DNA of 64,000 nucleotides, taken from contig CANJIL010000007.1 in NCBI GenBank assembly GCA_947474455.1, positions 1 through 64,000 of the forward strand, given 5' to 3'. The DNA comes from Hyphomonadaceae bacterium (lineage in GTDB: Bacteria; Pseudomonadota; Alphaproteobacteria; Caulobacterales; Hyphomonadaceae). The translations under genes and the position numbers were made by a program. The notes beneath the pieces are model-generated. The model was not told the origin of the DNA. It searched no databases and saw only the letters and a list, made by a program, of their open reading frames with translations. Below are positions 44,539 to 55,985 of the stretch, piece after piece (position 1 is the stretch's first letter; each line of letters begins with the position of its first letter).

Positions 44539-44958
44539 TTAGTGGTGGCCCTTCGGCGTTTCCATGAGTTCGATCAGCACACCGTCAGACTCCTTGGGGT
44601 GAACGAAGATCACCAGGGTGCCATGCGCGCCGATGCGCGGCTCGCCGAGGACCTTGGCGCCCTTTTTCTCCATGTCGGCTTTGGCCTCATGAATATCCGG
44701 CACCTCGAAGCACACATGGTGCTGGCCGCCCTTGGGGTTCTTCTCAAGGAAGTTGATGATGGGCGACTTCTCGCCCAGCGGCTCGATGATCTCTAGCTGC
44801 GTGTTGGGCATGTTGATGAAACCGACGCGCACGCCCTGCGCGGGCATGTCGAACGGCTGCACGAACTCCGTCGCGCCATAGAGCCGCTTGTAGGTCTCGA
44901 ACGTCTTCTCGATGGATGGCACGGCGATGCCGATGTGATTGAGGCGACCGATGGTCAT
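44539..44958 (-). CDS. mce: Methylmalonyl-CoA epimerase
   Basis: 139 aa; LNHIGIAVPSIEKT, GGQHHVCFEVPDI, HPKESDGVLIEL. Confidence 0.93.
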   Translation of the reverse strand: MTIGRLNHIGIAVPSIEKTFETYKRLYGATEFVQPFDMPAQGVRVGFINMPNTQLEIIEPLGEKSPIINFLEKNPKGGQHHVCFEVPDIHEAKADMEKKGAKVLGEPRIGAHGTLVIFVHPKESDGVLIELMETPKGHH

Positions 44959-44972
44959 TGCTGCACTCCCGA

Positions 44973-46631
44973 CTAGATCCTGTGTATCGTGACGTCGACG
45001 AGCGGACGCTTGCCGAACTGAAGCTCCGCCGCGCGGCGCACTGCCTTGGTGAGCGCCTTCTCGATCTTCTCATCGTCGCCGAAGTCGCCGCGCTTCAAGC
45101 CGGCGAGTGCGCCCTCAGCCGCCTCATCGATCGGCTCCATGGACTCGTCCGCCGGACGGCCATCGGGCTCGGAGAAGCCGCGTGCAACGACGACGGGGCC
45201 ATCCTCGATCTTCCCCTTGGCGATCACCACGCTGACGGCCAGATGGCCGTTGTAAGCCATCTTGCGGCGCTCCCACATCCCGCCAGCCTTATCGGACGTC
45301 AGAACTTCGCCATCGACGTGCAACCGGCCGACCGGAACCTCGTCTATGAGTGCGACGGGGCCGGGCGCGAGACGGATGACGTGGCCATTGTCCGGCGTGA
45401 TCGCGAAGGGCACCTGAAGCGACTTCGCAAAGCGCGCGTGTTCCATGATATGCCGGCGCTCTCCGTGCACTGGCACGGCGATCTGCGGTCTGGCCCACAT
45501 GTACATGCGCCGCAGCTCGTCGCGGCAGGGATGGCCGGAAACGTGGATATCGAACTGCCGCGCGGTCACCAACTTGATGTTGCGTTCGGCCAGCGTGTTC
45601 TGGATCTCGCTGATCGCGCGCTCGTTTCCAGGAATTACGCGCGAGGAGAAGATCACCGTGTCGTCTTCGCCCAACTTCACCGAAGGGTGGTCACCGCGCG
45701 CAATACGGGCCAGCGCCGCGTTGGGCTCGCCTTGGCTGCCGGTGCAGAGATAGAGCACGTGCTGCGGCGGCAGGTCCGCCGCATCAGCGGGATCGATGAA
45801 ATCGAACCCCTTGAGCAGGCCCACCGATTGCGCCGCTCCGACGATGCGCAACATCGATCGGCCAACCAGGCACACCGACCTGTCATTCGCCCGTGCTGCT
45901 TCGCAGGAGGATTGCACGCGCGCGACGTTGGATGCGAACGACGTGATCGCGACGCGCCCCGTCTGTTCGGCCACGGCCCGCCTCAGGGCCTCGCGCGCCA
46001 TGCCTTCGGAGCCGGCCTCGCCTTCCTCGAACACGTTGGTGGAGTCGCAGACCATGGCGAGGATGCCTTCACGGCCCAGCTCTTCGATCTTTGCCTGATC
46101 GAAGTCCTCGCCTATGATCGGGTCGGGATCGATCTTCCAGTCGCCGGTGTGAAGGATCAGTCCGAGCGGGGTGCGGATCGCAAGGCCGTTGGGCTCGGGT
46201 ATCGAATGGGTGAGCGTGACCATCTCGATTTCGAACGGGCCAAACGTTCGCTTCTCACGCAGTTGCATGATGTGCAGGGGCGCATCATCAAGTCCACGCT
46301 CGCGCAGTTTCTCTGCAACAAGATAGGCCGTGAAGGGTGTAGCATAGATCGGGGCGCGCAGGCGCGGCCAGAGCCAGCCAATGGCGCCGATATGGTCCTC
46401 GTGCGCGTGCGTCAGGATGATGGCTTCGATCTGGTCCGCAAACGATTCCAGATAGACCGGATCTGGCATGATCAGATCGACACCCGGCGTCGAGTCATCG
46501 CCGAACGTCACGCCGACATCGACAACGATCCAGCGACGATCCTCTGGCGGACCGTAACCATAGGCGTTGAGGTTCATCCCGATTTCGCGACAGCCGCCGA
46601 GGGGAGCGAATATGAGTTCGGCGCCCTTCAT
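44973..46631 (-). CDS. rnj: Ribonuclease J
   Basis: 552 aa; [17 protein letters not shown] metallo-beta-lactamase motif, beta-CASP domain, [14 protein letters not shown]. Confidence 0.93.
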   Translation of the reverse strand: MKGAELIFAPLGGCREIGMNLNAYGYGPPEDRRWIVVDVGVTFGDDSTPGVDLIMPDPVYLESFADQIEAIILTHAHEDHIGAIGWLWPRLRAPIYATPFTAYLVAEKLRERGLDDAPLHIMQLREKRTFGPFEIEMVTLTHSIPEPNGLAIRTPLGLILHTGDWKIDPDPIIGEDFDQAKIEELGREGILAMVCDSTNVFEEGEAGSEGMAREALRRAVAEQTGRVAITSFASNVARVQSSCEAARANDRSVCLVGRSMLRIVGAAQSVGLLKGFDFIDPADAADLPPQHVLYLCTGSQGEPNAALARIARGDHPSVKLGEDDTVIFSSRVIPGNERAISEIQNTLAERNIKLVTARQFDIHVSGHPCRDELRRMYMWARPQIAVPVHGERRHIMEHARFAKSLQVPFAITPDNGHVIRLAPGPVALIDEVPVGRLHVDGEVLTSDKAGGMWERRKMAYNGHLAVSVVIAKGKIEDGPVVVARGFSEPDGRPADESMEPIDEAAEGALAGLKRGDFGDDEKIEKALTKAVRRAAELQFGKRPLVDVTIHRI

Positions 46632-47419
46632 TTCAGCTCTTTGGCCGCGTTCGCGACATTGCGGTCGTAAAGGATACGCAACCCCTTGATCGTGATGTCG
46701 CTGTCGAAGTGGTCGATGTTGCGCGCGGCGCCCTCAAAGAGCGAGGCGACGCCGCCTGTGGCGATGACTGTCATTGGCTGGCCGTACTCGGTCTTGATGC
46801 GTTCGACCAGCCCATCGATCAGATCGATATAGCCCCAGAACACGCCGGATTGCATGGCGGTAACCGTATCCTTGCCGATCACCCGGTCGGGCTTCTGGAT
46901 CGCCACGCGGGGCAGCTTGGCGGCCGCCTCATGCAGCGCTTTCATGGAAAGGTTGATCCCCGGAGCGATGATCCCGCCGTCGAAGGCGCCGTCTGCCGCC
47001 ACGATGTCGAATGTTGTGGCGGTGCCGCTGTCGATCACGATCATCGGCTTGCCAGGAAAGGAAGCATGCGCACCGACAGCGTTGACGAGGCGGTCGGCTC
47101 CGACTTCGCTAGGCTTCGGAATGTTCACCTTGACGCCAAGTTCGACGTTCTCGCCCACCACAAAAGGCTCAACGTTCAGATAGCGTCGGGCCAGGTTCCG
47201 CTGGTTGAACAATGACTGGGGCACGACAGTCGATATGATGCAGTCATCGATCTGGGACAGGTTGAGCCCGCTGAGTTCCATCAGCGTCGACAGCCACACC
47301 GCATAATCGTCGGCTGTCTTGGTCATGTCGGTCGCGGAACGCCACTGCGCGCGCCACTCTTTCCCATCGTGCACTGCAAACAGGGTGTTCGTGTTGCCTG
47401 TGTCGATCGCCAGCAGCAT
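46628..47419 (-). CDS. coaX: Type III pantothenate kinase
   Basis: 263 aa; [42 protein letters not shown]. Confidence 0.95.
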   Translation of the reverse strand: MLLAIDTGNTNTLFAVHDGKEWRAQWRSATDMTKTADDYAVWLSTLMELSGLNLSQIDDCIISTVVPQSLFNQRNLARRYLNVEPFVVGENVELGVKVNIPKPSEVGADRLVNAVGAHASFPGKPMIVIDSGTATTFDIVAADGAFDGGIIAPGINLSMKALHEAAAKLPRVAIQKPDRVIGKDTVTAMQSGVFWGYIDLIDGLVERIKTEYGQPMTVIATGGVASLFEGAARNIDHFDSDITIKGLRILYDRNVANAAKELK

Positions 47420-47440
47420 GCGCCGCTCCTTTGCCCGGGA

Positions 47441-48193
47441 TTACCCCAGTACAGAAATTTCACCCGCCCGAACATGGGTTTCCGACCCGTCTGGCAGCTG
47501 GACGACAAGCGCTCCGTCCTGGGCCAGCCCTGTCATGACGCCCTCGACGCGGCCAGACGCGGGACTCAGCTCCACCTTTGCGCCCAATCCCGCAGCTTTG
47601 GTCAGCCAGGCTTCCCGCGTCGTCCCGAAACCTTCGTTCAGCAACTGGAACAGCCGCGCCCGGAATGCGATATCCAGCGCGGAAAGCAGGCGCTGTGCGG
47701 TCAGGTTTTCGCCACCGGACAGCGCCGTCAGACACGACGTCACCCTGTCCGCCCGTTCCGGCGCCACTTCGACATTCACGCCAAATCCGGCCGCCATCCA
47801 GAGGCGGCCGTGCACCGAGCCGGTCTCGATGAGAATGCCAGCCAGCTTGGCCGAGCCAACCAGCACGTCGTTAGGCCATTTTAGCTTCAACTGCGAAACA
47901 TCGGCGCCCAGGGCTCTCGCTGCATCAATGACGGCAAGGCCAGCCGAAAAACAGGCCAGCCCAGCTTCCTTCAGGCTGCCCGGGAAAGGGAGCAATGCGG
48001 TCGTATAGAGATTACCTCGGGGCGACGACCATTGGCGCCCGAGCCGGCCCCTGCCCGCCGTCTGGCCGTCCGCCATCAGCCAGATCGGACCAGCGTCCCC
48101 GCTGACCACGCGACGCCGCGCCTCCTCGTTCGTTGAATCGATCTCGTCGAACCGAGCGACCGGCCAGATGCTCGAGAATGTTTCGAGCTTCAT
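47441..48193 (-). CDS. birA: Biotin--[acetyl-CoA-carboxylase] ligase
   Basis: DEIDSTNEEARRR, GRGRLGRQWSSPRGNLY, LKWPNDVLV. Confidence 0.92.
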   Translation of the reverse strand: MKLETFSSIWPVARFDEIDSTNEEARRRVVSGDAGPIWLMADGQTAGRGRLGRQWSSPRGNLYTTALLPFPGSLKEAGLACFSAGLAVIDAARALGADVSQLKLKWPNDVLVGSAKLAGILIETGSVHGRLWMAAGFGVNVEVAPERADRVTSCLTALSGGENLTAQRLLSALDIAFRARLFQLLNEGFGTTREAWLTKAAGLGAKVELSPASGRVEGVMTGLAQDGALVVQLPDGSETHVRAGEISVLG

Positions 48194-48198
48194 TCCCC

Positions 48199-49650
48199 TC
48201 AACCGCCCGATGCGCGGGCGGCGGTTTCAAGCAGCATCTGGATGGTGACCGTCAGGATCGGGAACATCAGGAGGCTCGTCACCAGCACGATAATGCCGAT
48301 GCTGATATCCGTCTTGTCGAGTTCTCCCGCCGACGGTTTCATGAACATCGCCCAGACGAGGCGCAGATAGTATCCCAGCGAGACCACACTCGACAAAGCG
48401 CCGACCAGGACCAGCCACGTCATGTCCGCCTGCAAGCCGGCCTGGAACACCTGCAGCTTGCCCCAGAAGCCTGCGGCCGGCGGAATGCCTGCTACCGAGA
48501 AGATCAGAACGAGCAAGCCAAGCGCCATGCCCGGTTTCTGCTTCACGAGACCATTGAGATCCGAGACGTTGTCGATCGCCCTGCCGCCGCGGCGCAGTGC
48601 CAACACGCCACCGAACATGCCGAGCGTCGCGATCACGTAGAGGGTCATATAGACCAGCACCGACGCGGCGCCGTTACCAACGCCAGCTGCAACACCAATG
48701 AGCGCGAAGCCGACGTTGGAGATCGAGGAATAGGCCAGAATGCGCTTGATGCTGTTCTGCATAAGCGCGCCGAAGGCGCCGATCAACATCGACGCTGCCG
48801 AGATGATCGAGATGATCTGCCGCCAGGCTTCTTCATGCGGCCCGAACGTCACGAACATCACATGCGCCAGCAGCGCTACTGCCGCGATCTTCGGCGCCGT
48901 CGAGAAGAACGCCACGACCGGTGCAGGCGCGCCCTCGTAGACGTCCGGCGTCCAGATGTGGAACGGCGCAGCGGAAGCCTTGAACGACAGTCCGCAGACC
49001 ACGAACACCAGGCCGAAGGTCAACCCAACCGAAATCGGCGCCGCAGCGATCACCGCATAGGCAGTGCCACCCGTAAACCCGTAGATCAGAGACGAGCCAT
49101 AAAGCAGGAGGCCGGACGCCAGTGCGCCCAGCACGAAATACTTGAGGCCCGCTTCCGCCGACTTCAGGCTGTCGCGCCGGAAGGCCGCGAGCACGTAAGA
49201 CGACAGGCTCAGCGTTTCGATGCCGACATACAGCGTCATCAGGTCATTGGCGGACAGCATCAGGCCCGCGCCCAGCGAACCGAACACGATAAGCAGCGGA
49301 TACTCATACCGCTCCATCTGCGACGTCTTCAGGAAGCCGCCCGACATCAACAGCGCCAACGCCGCGAGCGCATAGGTCACTGTTTTGGCGAACAGCGTGA
49401 ACATCGTCACGCGATAGAGCCCGTCCGGGGATGTCGCGCTGGCGAACGCGGCGATGCCGTCAGCCGCCCCCGGATGCTGGAACTGGTAAGCGGTCAGAAC
49501 GGAAGCCGCGACCAGCGCCACAGCGGCAAGCAGGCGAATGAGGCCCGCGGTCCGGTCGCCACCGATCGCGCCAAGCAGAAGCCCGACGAGACCGAAGCCG
49601 GCAAGCGCCGCCTCCGGGATCGCGTTGTTGATGTCGGCGAGGAAATCCAT
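48199..49650 (-). CDS. nuoN: NADH-quinone oxidoreductase subunit N
   Basis: 483 aa multi-TM; YSSISNVGFALIG; operon context. Confidence 0.95.
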   Translation of the reverse strand: MDFLADINNAIPEAALAGFGLVGLLLGAIGGDRTAGLIRLLAAVALVAASVLTAYQFQHPGAADGIAAFASATSPDGLYRVTMFTLFAKTVTYALAALALLMSGGFLKTSQMERYEYPLLIVFGSLGAGLMLSANDLMTLYVGIETLSLSSYVLAAFRRDSLKSAEAGLKYFVLGALASGLLLYGSSLIYGFTGGTAYAVIAAAPISVGLTFGLVFVVCGLSFKASAAPFHIWTPDVYEGAPAPVVAFFSTAPKIAAVALLAHVMFVTFGPHEEAWRQIISIISAASMLIGAFGALMQNSIKRILAYSSISNVGFALIGVAAGVGNGAASVLVYMTLYVIATLGMFGGVLALRRGGRAIDNVSDLNGLVKQKPGMALGLLVLIFSVAGIPPAAGFWGKLQVFQAGLQADMTWLVLVGALSSVVSLGYYLRLVWAMFMKPSAGELDKTDISIGIIVLVTSLLMFPILTVTIQMLLETAARASGG

Positions 49651-49659
49651 GTCTCGTTC

Positions 49660-51168
49660 CTACTGTCCGACCTGCCCGATCATCCGCAGGACTTCCAGGC
49701 TTGATCCTTTGGTGAGATCAAAGATCAAGCCGGGGAAGACGCCGAAGACGAGGGCGCTGATCGCCAGCAGCCCTAGGATGAAGAATTCGAGTGCGGTGAC
49801 GTCCTTGATGTCGAACAGCTTCTCGTTGGTCATCTCGCCGAACACCGCCCGGCGATAGAGTGTGAGCATGTATACGGCGGAAAGGATGACGCCCAGCGCC
49901 GCGCCCGCCGCCGCCCAGGTCGAGGCCTGGAAGCCGCCAACCATCGTCAGAATCTCGCCCACGAAACCTGACGTACCCGGCAATCCTACGTTGGCCATCG
50001 AGAACAGCATGAACAGCGCCGCATAGACCGGCATACGGTGAACGAGGCCGCCGTAGAAGGCGATCTCGCGCGTGTGCATCCGGTCATAGATCACGCCGAC
50101 GCAGAAGAAGAGCGCGCCGGAGATGACACCATGCGAAATCATCTGGAAGATCGCGCCCTGGATGCCGATCTCGTTGAACGAGAAGATGCCGAGCGTGACG
50201 AAGCCCATGTGCGCGACTGACGAATAGGCCACCAGCTTCTTGATATCGGTCTGCCGGAACGCAACCAGCGAAGCATAAACGATGGCAATGACGCTGAGCG
50301 CGAACATCAGCGGCTGGAACAGCTGCGACGCGTGCGGGAACATCGGCAGCGAGAACCGCAGGAAGCCGTAGCCGCCCATCTTCAGCAGCACTGCCGCCAG
50401 CACCACCGAGCCCGCCGTCGGCGCCTCGACGTGCGCATCAGGCAGCCACGTATGAACCGGCCACATCGGTAGCTTCACCGCGAATGACGCAAAGAAGGCC
50501 AGCCACAGCCATGTCTGCACATCAGGCGAGAATAGCGGCGCGCCCGTCACCGGATGCACGCCGGCCTGCAGTACGACAACATCCGTCGTGCCGGCCGTAA
50601 TCGCCATGTAGATCAGCGCGACCAGCAAAAGCAGCGAGCCGAGCAGCGTGTAGAGGAAGAATTTGAAAGCCGCATACAGCTTGTTCTTGCCGCCCCAGAC
50701 GCCGATGATCAGGAACATCGGGATCAGGCCGCCCTCGAAGAAGACGTAGAACAGCACCAGATCCAGCGCGCAGAAAACGCCGATCATCAGCGATTCAAGC
50801 ACGAGGAAGCACATCATGTATTCAGCGAGCCGGTCCTCGATCGACCTCGAGGACTGCAGCACGCACAGCGGCGTCAGCGCGGTCGTCAGCACGATCAGCG
50901 CGATCGACATGCCATCGACGCCGAGCTTGTAGGACGAGCCGCCAAACCAAGCGACGTTCTCGATGAACTGATAGCCGGTCTTGCCAGCGTCAAAGCCGGC
51001 CAGCGCGACGAGCGAGGCGCCGAGCGTCACGATTGACGTCAGCAGCGCGATGCTCTTCGACGCGCTCGACGCCAGATTGGCGCCGCCGACCATGCGGACA
51101 CCAAGGATCATCAACGCCCCGATCAGGGGGATGAAGATCGTGATCGAGAGAATGGGCAAGCCGGCCAT
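49660..51168 (-). CDS. nuoM: NADH-quinone oxidoreductase subunit M
   Basis: 502 aa; [41 protein letters not shown]. Confidence 0.96.
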   Translation of the reverse strand: MAGLPILSITIFIPLIGALMILGVRMVGGANLASSASKSIALLTSIVTLGASLVALAGFDAGKTGYQFIENVAWFGGSSYKLGVDGMSIALIVLTTALTPLCVLQSSRSIEDRLAEYMMCFLVLESLMIGVFCALDLVLFYVFFEGGLIPMFLIIGVWGGKNKLYAAFKFFLYTLLGSLLLLVALIYMAITAGTTDVVVLQAGVHPVTGAPLFSPDVQTWLWLAFFASFAVKLPMWPVHTWLPDAHVEAPTAGSVVLAAVLLKMGGYGFLRFSLPMFPHASQLFQPLMFALSVIAIVYASLVAFRQTDIKKLVAYSSVAHMGFVTLGIFSFNEIGIQGAIFQMISHGVISGALFFCVGVIYDRMHTREIAFYGGLVHRMPVYAALFMLFSMANVGLPGTSGFVGEILTMVGGFQASTWAAAGAALGVILSAVYMLTLYRRAVFGEMTNEKLFDIKDVTALEFFILGLLAISALVFGVFPGLIFDLTKGSSLEVLRMIGQVGQ

Positions 51169-51171
51169 GCG

Positions 51172-53256
51172 TCAGCGCCCCTGCCCGAACATTACGAAGG
51201 CCACGAAGATCACCGCCGAAATCAGGACCACGAAGGCGTAGTGGAAAATGTATCCTGTATGCAGCTTCGACAGTCCGCCGGCGCTGGCCTTGGTCAGACC
51301 TGTCATGCCATCCGGGCCGAGCCCATCGATGATCTTCTTGTCGCCGATCTTCCAGAACAGGTCGCCCAGCAGCGCTGTGCCCTTTACGAAGACGAACTTG
51401 TAGATCTCGTCGAAATACCACTTGTGCGACAGGAACGAGTGCATCGGCCCGCCATTACGCGCCATCTTCCGCGGGATCTGCGGCGCGAGCAGATAAAAGA
51501 TCACTGCGAAGATCAGACCGCTGATCCAGCAGATGGCGGGCGCCAGCAGCACCCAGAGCGGAACCTCGTGCCGCTCATGCAGCACATGATTGTCAGGCGC
51601 GTTGTAGATCGCGCTGCCCCAGAAGGCGGCTTCGTGGTGATCGACCATCGCATCGTAGAATACGAGGCCGGCCAGAACGGCGCCGACTGAAAGCAGGATC
51701 AGCGGCACAGCCATCACCATCGGTGGGTCGTGCGCATGATCGTAGGTATGGTGATCCGCCCGCGTCTTGCCCTCGAAGGTCATGAACATCAGGCGCCAGG
51801 AGTAGAACGACGTCAGGAAGGCCGCGCCGATCGAGAGCCAGAAGGCCAGCGGCGCATAGGCGTCGTGCGAGGCAAACGCGCTTTCGATGATGGCGTCTTT
51901 CGAGAAGAAGCCAGCGAAGCCGAGATGCAATCCATCAACCGCCGGGATGCCGACGCCGGTCAACGCGAGCGTGCCGATCAGCATCATCGCCCAGGTCAGC
52001 GGCATCTTCTTCCGCAGGCCGCCCATGTTCCGCATATCCTGCTCGTGGTGCATGCCGTGGATGACCGAGCCGGCCGAGAGGAACAGCAGCGCCTTGAAGA
52101 AGGCGTGCGTGAACAAGTGGAACATCGCCGCTTCGTAGGCGCCAACGCCGGCGGCAAAGAACATGTAGCCGAGCTGCGAACACGTCGAATACGCAACCAC
52201 GCGCTTGATGTCGTTCTGCGCAAGGCCGACCGTGGCGGCGAAGAAACAGGTCACCGCGCCGATGATCGTGATCATATTCGCCGCGACAACCGTGTGCTCG
52301 TAGATGTACGAGCAGCGGCAGACGAGGAACACGCCGGCGGTCACCATGGTGGCAGCGTGGATCAGCGCGGAGACCGGCGTTGGGCCTTCCATCGCATCCG
52401 GCAGCCAGGTGTGCAGGAAGAACTGCGCCGACTTGCCCATCGCGCCGATGAACAGCAGCACGCCGGCCACTTCGAGACCCCAGACATGGATGCCGAGGAA
52501 GTCGAACGCCACATCCTGGATCGCGACCGGCGCGCCCGAGCCGCCGACCAGGACGGGGGCGTTGTTGACGATGACATTGAACACCGTGTCGAAGCCGACC
52601 GACGAGAAATGGTGGATGCCCATCGCGGCATAGTCCACGCCGGCAAAAGGCTGGATCATGTAGACCAGCGCCATGATGCCGAGCGCGAAGCCGAAGTCGC
52701 CGACGCGGTTCACCACGAAGGCCTTGATGGCCGCATCGTTGGCGGAGGGTTTCTTGTACCAGAACCCAATCAGCAAGTAGGACGCGAGACCAACGCCTTC
52801 CCAGCCGAAGAACAGCTGGATGAAGTTGTCCGCCGTTACCAGCATCAGCATCGCGAAGGTGAACAGCGACAGGTAGGCGAAGAAGCGCGCCCGGTGCGGA
52901 TCGTCAGCCATATAGCCGATGGAGTAGACGTGCACGAGCGCCGACACGCTCGTTACGACGAACAGCATGGTGATCGACAGGCTGTCGAGCCGGATCGCCC
53001 AGTCGACAACAAACGTGCCGACGTCAAACCAACGCGACAGGACGATCGTGTGCGCATGTGCGCCACCCTCGGGGTGATGACCGAAGACCTGCCCGAAGAA
53101 CAAGAGGCCCGCCAGCACGGCTGCCGAAACGACCAGCACGGTCGTAATAGCCATAGACCCCTTGTCGCCAAGGAAGCGCTGGCCAAGGCCGGCAATCGCC
53201 GCGGCGATGCCCGGCGACAACACAATGATGATGGCCGCGATTTCCTGGAAGGTCAC
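51172..53256 (-). CDS. nuoL: NADH-quinone oxidoreductase subunit L
   Basis: 694 aa; WLPDAMEGPTPVSALIHAATMVTAGVFLV, YSTCSQLGYMFFA. Confidence 0.97.
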   Translation of the reverse strand: MTFQEIAAIIIVLSPGIAAAIAGLGQRFLGDKGSMAITTVLVVSAAVLAGLLFFGQVFGHHPEGGAHAHTIVLSRWFDVGTFVVDWAIRLDSLSITMLFVVTSVSALVHVYSIGYMADDPHRARFFAYLSLFTFAMLMLVTADNFIQLFFGWEGVGLASYLLIGFWYKKPSANDAAIKAFVVNRVGDFGFALGIMALVYMIQPFAGVDYAAMGIHHFSSVGFDTVFNVIVNNAPVLVGGSGAPVAIQDVAFDFLGIHVWGLEVAGVLLFIGAMGKSAQFFLHTWLPDAMEGPTPVSALIHAATMVTAGVFLVCRCSYIYEHTVVAANMITIIGAVTCFFAATVGLAQNDIKRVVAYSTCSQLGYMFFAAGVGAYEAAMFHLFTHAFFKALLFLSAGSVIHGMHHEQDMRNMGGLRKKMPLTWAMMLIGTLALTGVGIPAVDGLHLGFAGFFSKDAIIESAFASHDAYAPLAFWLSIGAAFLTSFYSWRLMFMTFEGKTRADHHTYDHAHDPPMVMAVPLILLSVGAVLAGLVFYDAMVDHHEAAFWGSAIYNAPDNHVLHERHEVPLWVLLAPAICWISGLIFAVIFYLLAPQIPRKMARNGGPMHSFLSHKWYFDEIYKFVFVKGTALLGDLFWKIGDKKIIDGLGPDGMTGLTKASAGGLSKLHTGYIFHYAFVVLISAVIFVAFVMFGQGR

Positions 53257-53268
53257 GTTCCTGCTCCC

Positions 53269-53586
53269 CTAACCGCGCAGCACGTTGACATCTTCCACCG
53301 CGATCTCGCCGCGGTTGCGGAAGTAGACGACAAGAATGGCAAGGCCGACCGCAGCTTCGGCCGCCGCGACGGTCAGAACCAGCATCGCAAAGACCTGGCC
53401 CATGATCGTGCCATTGAAGACCGAGAACGCCACGAGGTTGATATTCACCGAGAGCAGGATCAGCTCGATCGACATCAGGATGACGATAATGTTCTTGCGG
53501 TTCACGAAGATGCCGAACACGCCAATGGTGAACAGCGCCGCAGAAACAGCCAGATAGTGCCCGAGAGTAAGTTCGAGGCCCGCCAT
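53269..53586 (-). CDS. nuoK: NADH-quinone oxidoreductase subunit K
   Basis: 105 aa; [17 protein letters not shown]. Confidence 0.96.
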   Translation of the reverse strand: MAGLELTLGHYLAVSAALFTIGVFGIFVNRKNIIVILMSIELILLSVNINLVAFSVFNGTIMGQVFAMLVLTVAAAEAAVGLAILVVYFRNRGEIAVEDVNVLRG

Positions 53587-53588
53587 GG

Positions 53589-54182
53589 TCAGATCCCCTG
53601 CCCCGGACGCACGTCCTTGAGTTCGACGGCGTCCTTCCGTTTGCGTCCGGTCTGCTGTGCGATGTTCTGCCGTTTGACTGTCGGCCGTGCGCGCAGCGTC
53701 AACACGATCGCCCCGATCATCGCGACCAGCAGCACGATCCCCGACATCTGGAACAGCAGCAGATAATCCGTGTAGAGCACGCGAGACAGCGCCTCGGCGT
53801 TGGTCGCGGCACCCGGATTCGCGTTGAACGTCGTACCACCGCCAAAGGTCGCGGCCGCCGCAACGATCCCGATCTCCGCCAACAGCGCCAGCGCCACCAG
53901 CACGCCGACCACAAGATAGTTCTGGAAGCCCTGCTTCAGCTCGGCGAAGTCGATGTCTAGCATCATCACGACGAACAGGAACAGCACGGCCACGGCACCG
54001 ACATAGACGACGACCAGCAGCATCGCGAGGAACTCGGCCCCGATCAGCACCAGTAGACCTGCCGACGTGAAGAACGCCAGGATCAGCCAGAGCACCGAGT
54101 GTACCGGGTTACGCGCGGCGACCACGAACAACGCCGACAGCACGACGATGGTCGAGAGGATGTAGAAAGCGATCAGCGCCAT
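53589..54182 (-). CDS. nuoJ: NADH-quinone oxidoreductase subunit J
   Basis: 197 aa; [54 protein letters not shown]. Confidence 0.95.
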   Translation of the reverse strand: MALIAFYILSTIVVLSALFVVAARNPVHSVLWLILAFFTSAGLLVLIGAEFLAMLLVVVYVGAVAVLFLFVVMMLDIDFAELKQGFQNYLVVGVLVALALLAEIGIVAAAATFGGGTTFNANPGAATNAEALSRVLYTDYLLLFQMSGIVLLVAMIGAIVLTLRARPTVKRQNIAQQTGRKRKDAVELKDVRPGQGI

Positions 54183-54279
54183 GCTCTAGCCTCCCTCTTT
54201 CTTTGGTCCAAAGCGCCCCGGACGGGGCAGTGAAAGTAAGTCCCCAAGACCCGACTCGCCCCCCGCGAGCCGCGCCCTT

Positions 54280-54765
54280 CTATCTGTAGCGAGCGTCAAG
54301 TTCCAGATTGCGGGCGATCTCGCGTTCCCAGCGATCGCCGTTCTCCAGAAGCCGTTCTTTGTCGTAGTAGAGCTCCTCACGCGTTTCCGTGGCGAACTCG
54401 AAATTCGGGCCTTCGACGATGGCGTCCACCGGGCAGGCTTCCTGACAGAAGCCGCAGTAGATGCACTTCACCATGTCGATGTCATATCGGGTTGTGCGGC
54501 GCGAGCCGTCTTCGCGCGGCTCGGCCTCGATCGTGATGGCCTGCGCAGGGCAGATCGCCTCGCAAAGCTTGCATGCGATGCAGCGCTCTTCCCCGTTGGC
54601 GTAGCGGCGCAGCGCATGCTCGCCGCGGAAACGGGGAGACAATGGTCCCTTCTCGAACGGGTAGTTCAACGTCGCCTTCCGCGTAAAGAACTGTCGCATC
54701 GACAGCGCAAACGCACTGAGGAAGTCCGTCAGGAGAGCGCCCCGAATGGCTTGGCCGATCGACAT
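54280..54765 (-). CDS. nuoI: NADH-quinone oxidoreductase subunit I
   Basis: 161 aa; two 4Fe-4S motifs [16 protein letters not shown] and [16 protein letters not shown]. Confidence 0.97.
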   Translation of the reverse strand: MSIGQAIRGALLTDFLSAFALSMRQFFTRKATLNYPFEKGPLSPRFRGEHALRRYANGEERCIACKLCEAICPAQAITIEAEPREDGSRRTTRYDIDMVKCIYCGFCQEACPVDAIVEGPNFEFATETREELYYDKERLLENGDRWEREIARNLELDARYR

Positions 54766-54766
54766 A

Positions 54767-55975
54767 CTAGCTCCTCGCCCTGTCGCGATATTCTGCGAGG
54801 CTCACCTTGCCGTCGTTGTCCGTATCCACGCCCGACGGCAGAATCACTGCGGCCAGTTCAGGCGCTTCGAGATATCCGCTACTGTCGGCGTCGAGCCGGT
54901 CGAATTCCTGCCGTCCCGAAGCATTCTGGAATGTCACATAGGCCGAAACGATCACGACCGCGACCAGAGAGGTCGGCAGGAAGATCTTCCAGCCCAGCCG
55001 CATCAGCTGGTCATAGCGGTAGCGCGGCACGATCGCCTTCACCATCGCGAAGAGGAAGAAGAAGAACGTCGTCTTGACGATGAACACCAGCAGCCCGCCC
55101 AAGCTCAGCAGCCATTCCGGCAGACCGTCCACGCCCGGGATCGGCAACGGCATGTGCCATCCGCCGAAGAACAGGATGGTCAGCATCGAGCACATCAGCA
55201 CGATCGAGACGTATTCCCCGATCATGAACATGAGGTACGGCGAAGACGAGTATTCGACCTGATAGCCAGCCACGAGTTCCGATTCAGCCTCGGGCAGGTC
55301 GAAGGGCGGACGGTTCGTCTCGGCGAGCGCCGAGATGAAGAAGATCACGAACATCGGGAACATGACGAAGATCGTCGGGAACGCGAAGGCGTGCCAGTTC
55401 CAGATGCCGCCCGCCTGGTTCTCGACGACGTCGCTGAGATTGAGCGACCCCACTAGCAGCAGCACCGTCACGATCACGAAGCCGATCGAGACTTCATACG
55501 ACACCATCTGCGCGGCAGAGCGCAGGCCGCCGAGGAACGGATATTTCGAGTTGGAGGCCCAACCGCCCATGATGATGCCGTAGACGCCCAGCGACGACAC
55601 AGCGAACAGATACAGCACGCCAACATTGAGATTGGAGATCACCCAGCCCGGCGCGACGGGGATTACAGCCCATCCGACCAGCGCCAGCGTCAGCGTGATG
55701 ACCGGAGCGAGCAGAAACACGGTCTTGTTCGCGCCCGCCGGAATGATCACTTCCTTCAGCACGAACTTGATCAGGTCGGCGAAAGATTGCAGCAGGCCGA
55801 ACGGCCCCACCACGTTCGGGCCCTTGCGCAACTGCACCGCCGCCCAGACCTTCCGGTCGAACAGCAGCAGAAACGCGATCAGTACGAGAAGGATCACGAC
55901 GAAGGTCACGATCTGCAGCACGGCTAGGCCGATGCCGCCCCACATTCCGCCGCCCCATTGGAAGAGGTTTTCCAT
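54767..55975 (-). CDS. nuoH: NADH-quinone oxidoreductase subunit H with C-terminal EF-hand pair
   Basis: NuoH core ([26 protein letters not shown]-type motif, [21 protein letters not shown]) followed by [12 protein letters not shown] and [14 protein letters not shown]-hand loops before the stop at 54767. Confidence 0.96.
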   Translation of the reverse strand: MENLFQWGGGMWGGIGLAVLQIVTFVVILLVLIAFLLLFDRKVWAAVQLRKGPNVVGPFGLLQSFADLIKFVLKEVIIPAGANKTVFLLAPVITLTLALVGWAVIPVAPGWVISNLNVGVLYLFAVSSLGVYGIIMGGWASNSKYPFLGGLRSAAQMVSYEVSIGFVIVTVLLLVGSLNLSDVVENQAGGIWNWHAFAFPTIFVMFPMFVIFFISALAETNRPPFDLPEAESELVAGYQVEYSSSPYLMFMIGEYVSIVLMCSMLTILFFGGWHMPLPIPGVDGLPEWLLSLGGLLVFIVKTTFFFFLFAMVKAIVPRYRYDQLMRLGWKIFLPTSLVAVVIVSAYVTFQNASGRQEFDRLDADSSGYLEAPELAAVILPSGVDTDNDGKVSLAEYRDRARS

Positions 55976-55985
55976 CGCGCCCCCC

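Noticed and set aside
44958-46670. 570-aa + strand ORF opposite ribonuclease J
   Set aside because: Complete overlap with rnj on the other strand; low-complexity Arg/His/Asp composition.
48133-49704. 523-aa + strand ORF opposite nuoN
   Set aside because: Antisense to nuoN; Arg/Gln/His-rich with no family signature.
51730-53766. 678-aa + strand ORF opposite nuoL/nuoK
   Set aside because: Antisense shadow of well-supported nuoL and nuoK; Arg/Asp/His-rich, no recognisable domain, typical of high-GC codon bias.
54186-54380. 64-aa minus-strand ORF between nuoI and nuoJ
   Set aside because: Overlaps the nuoI 3' end in another frame and has no family resemblance or clear start signal.
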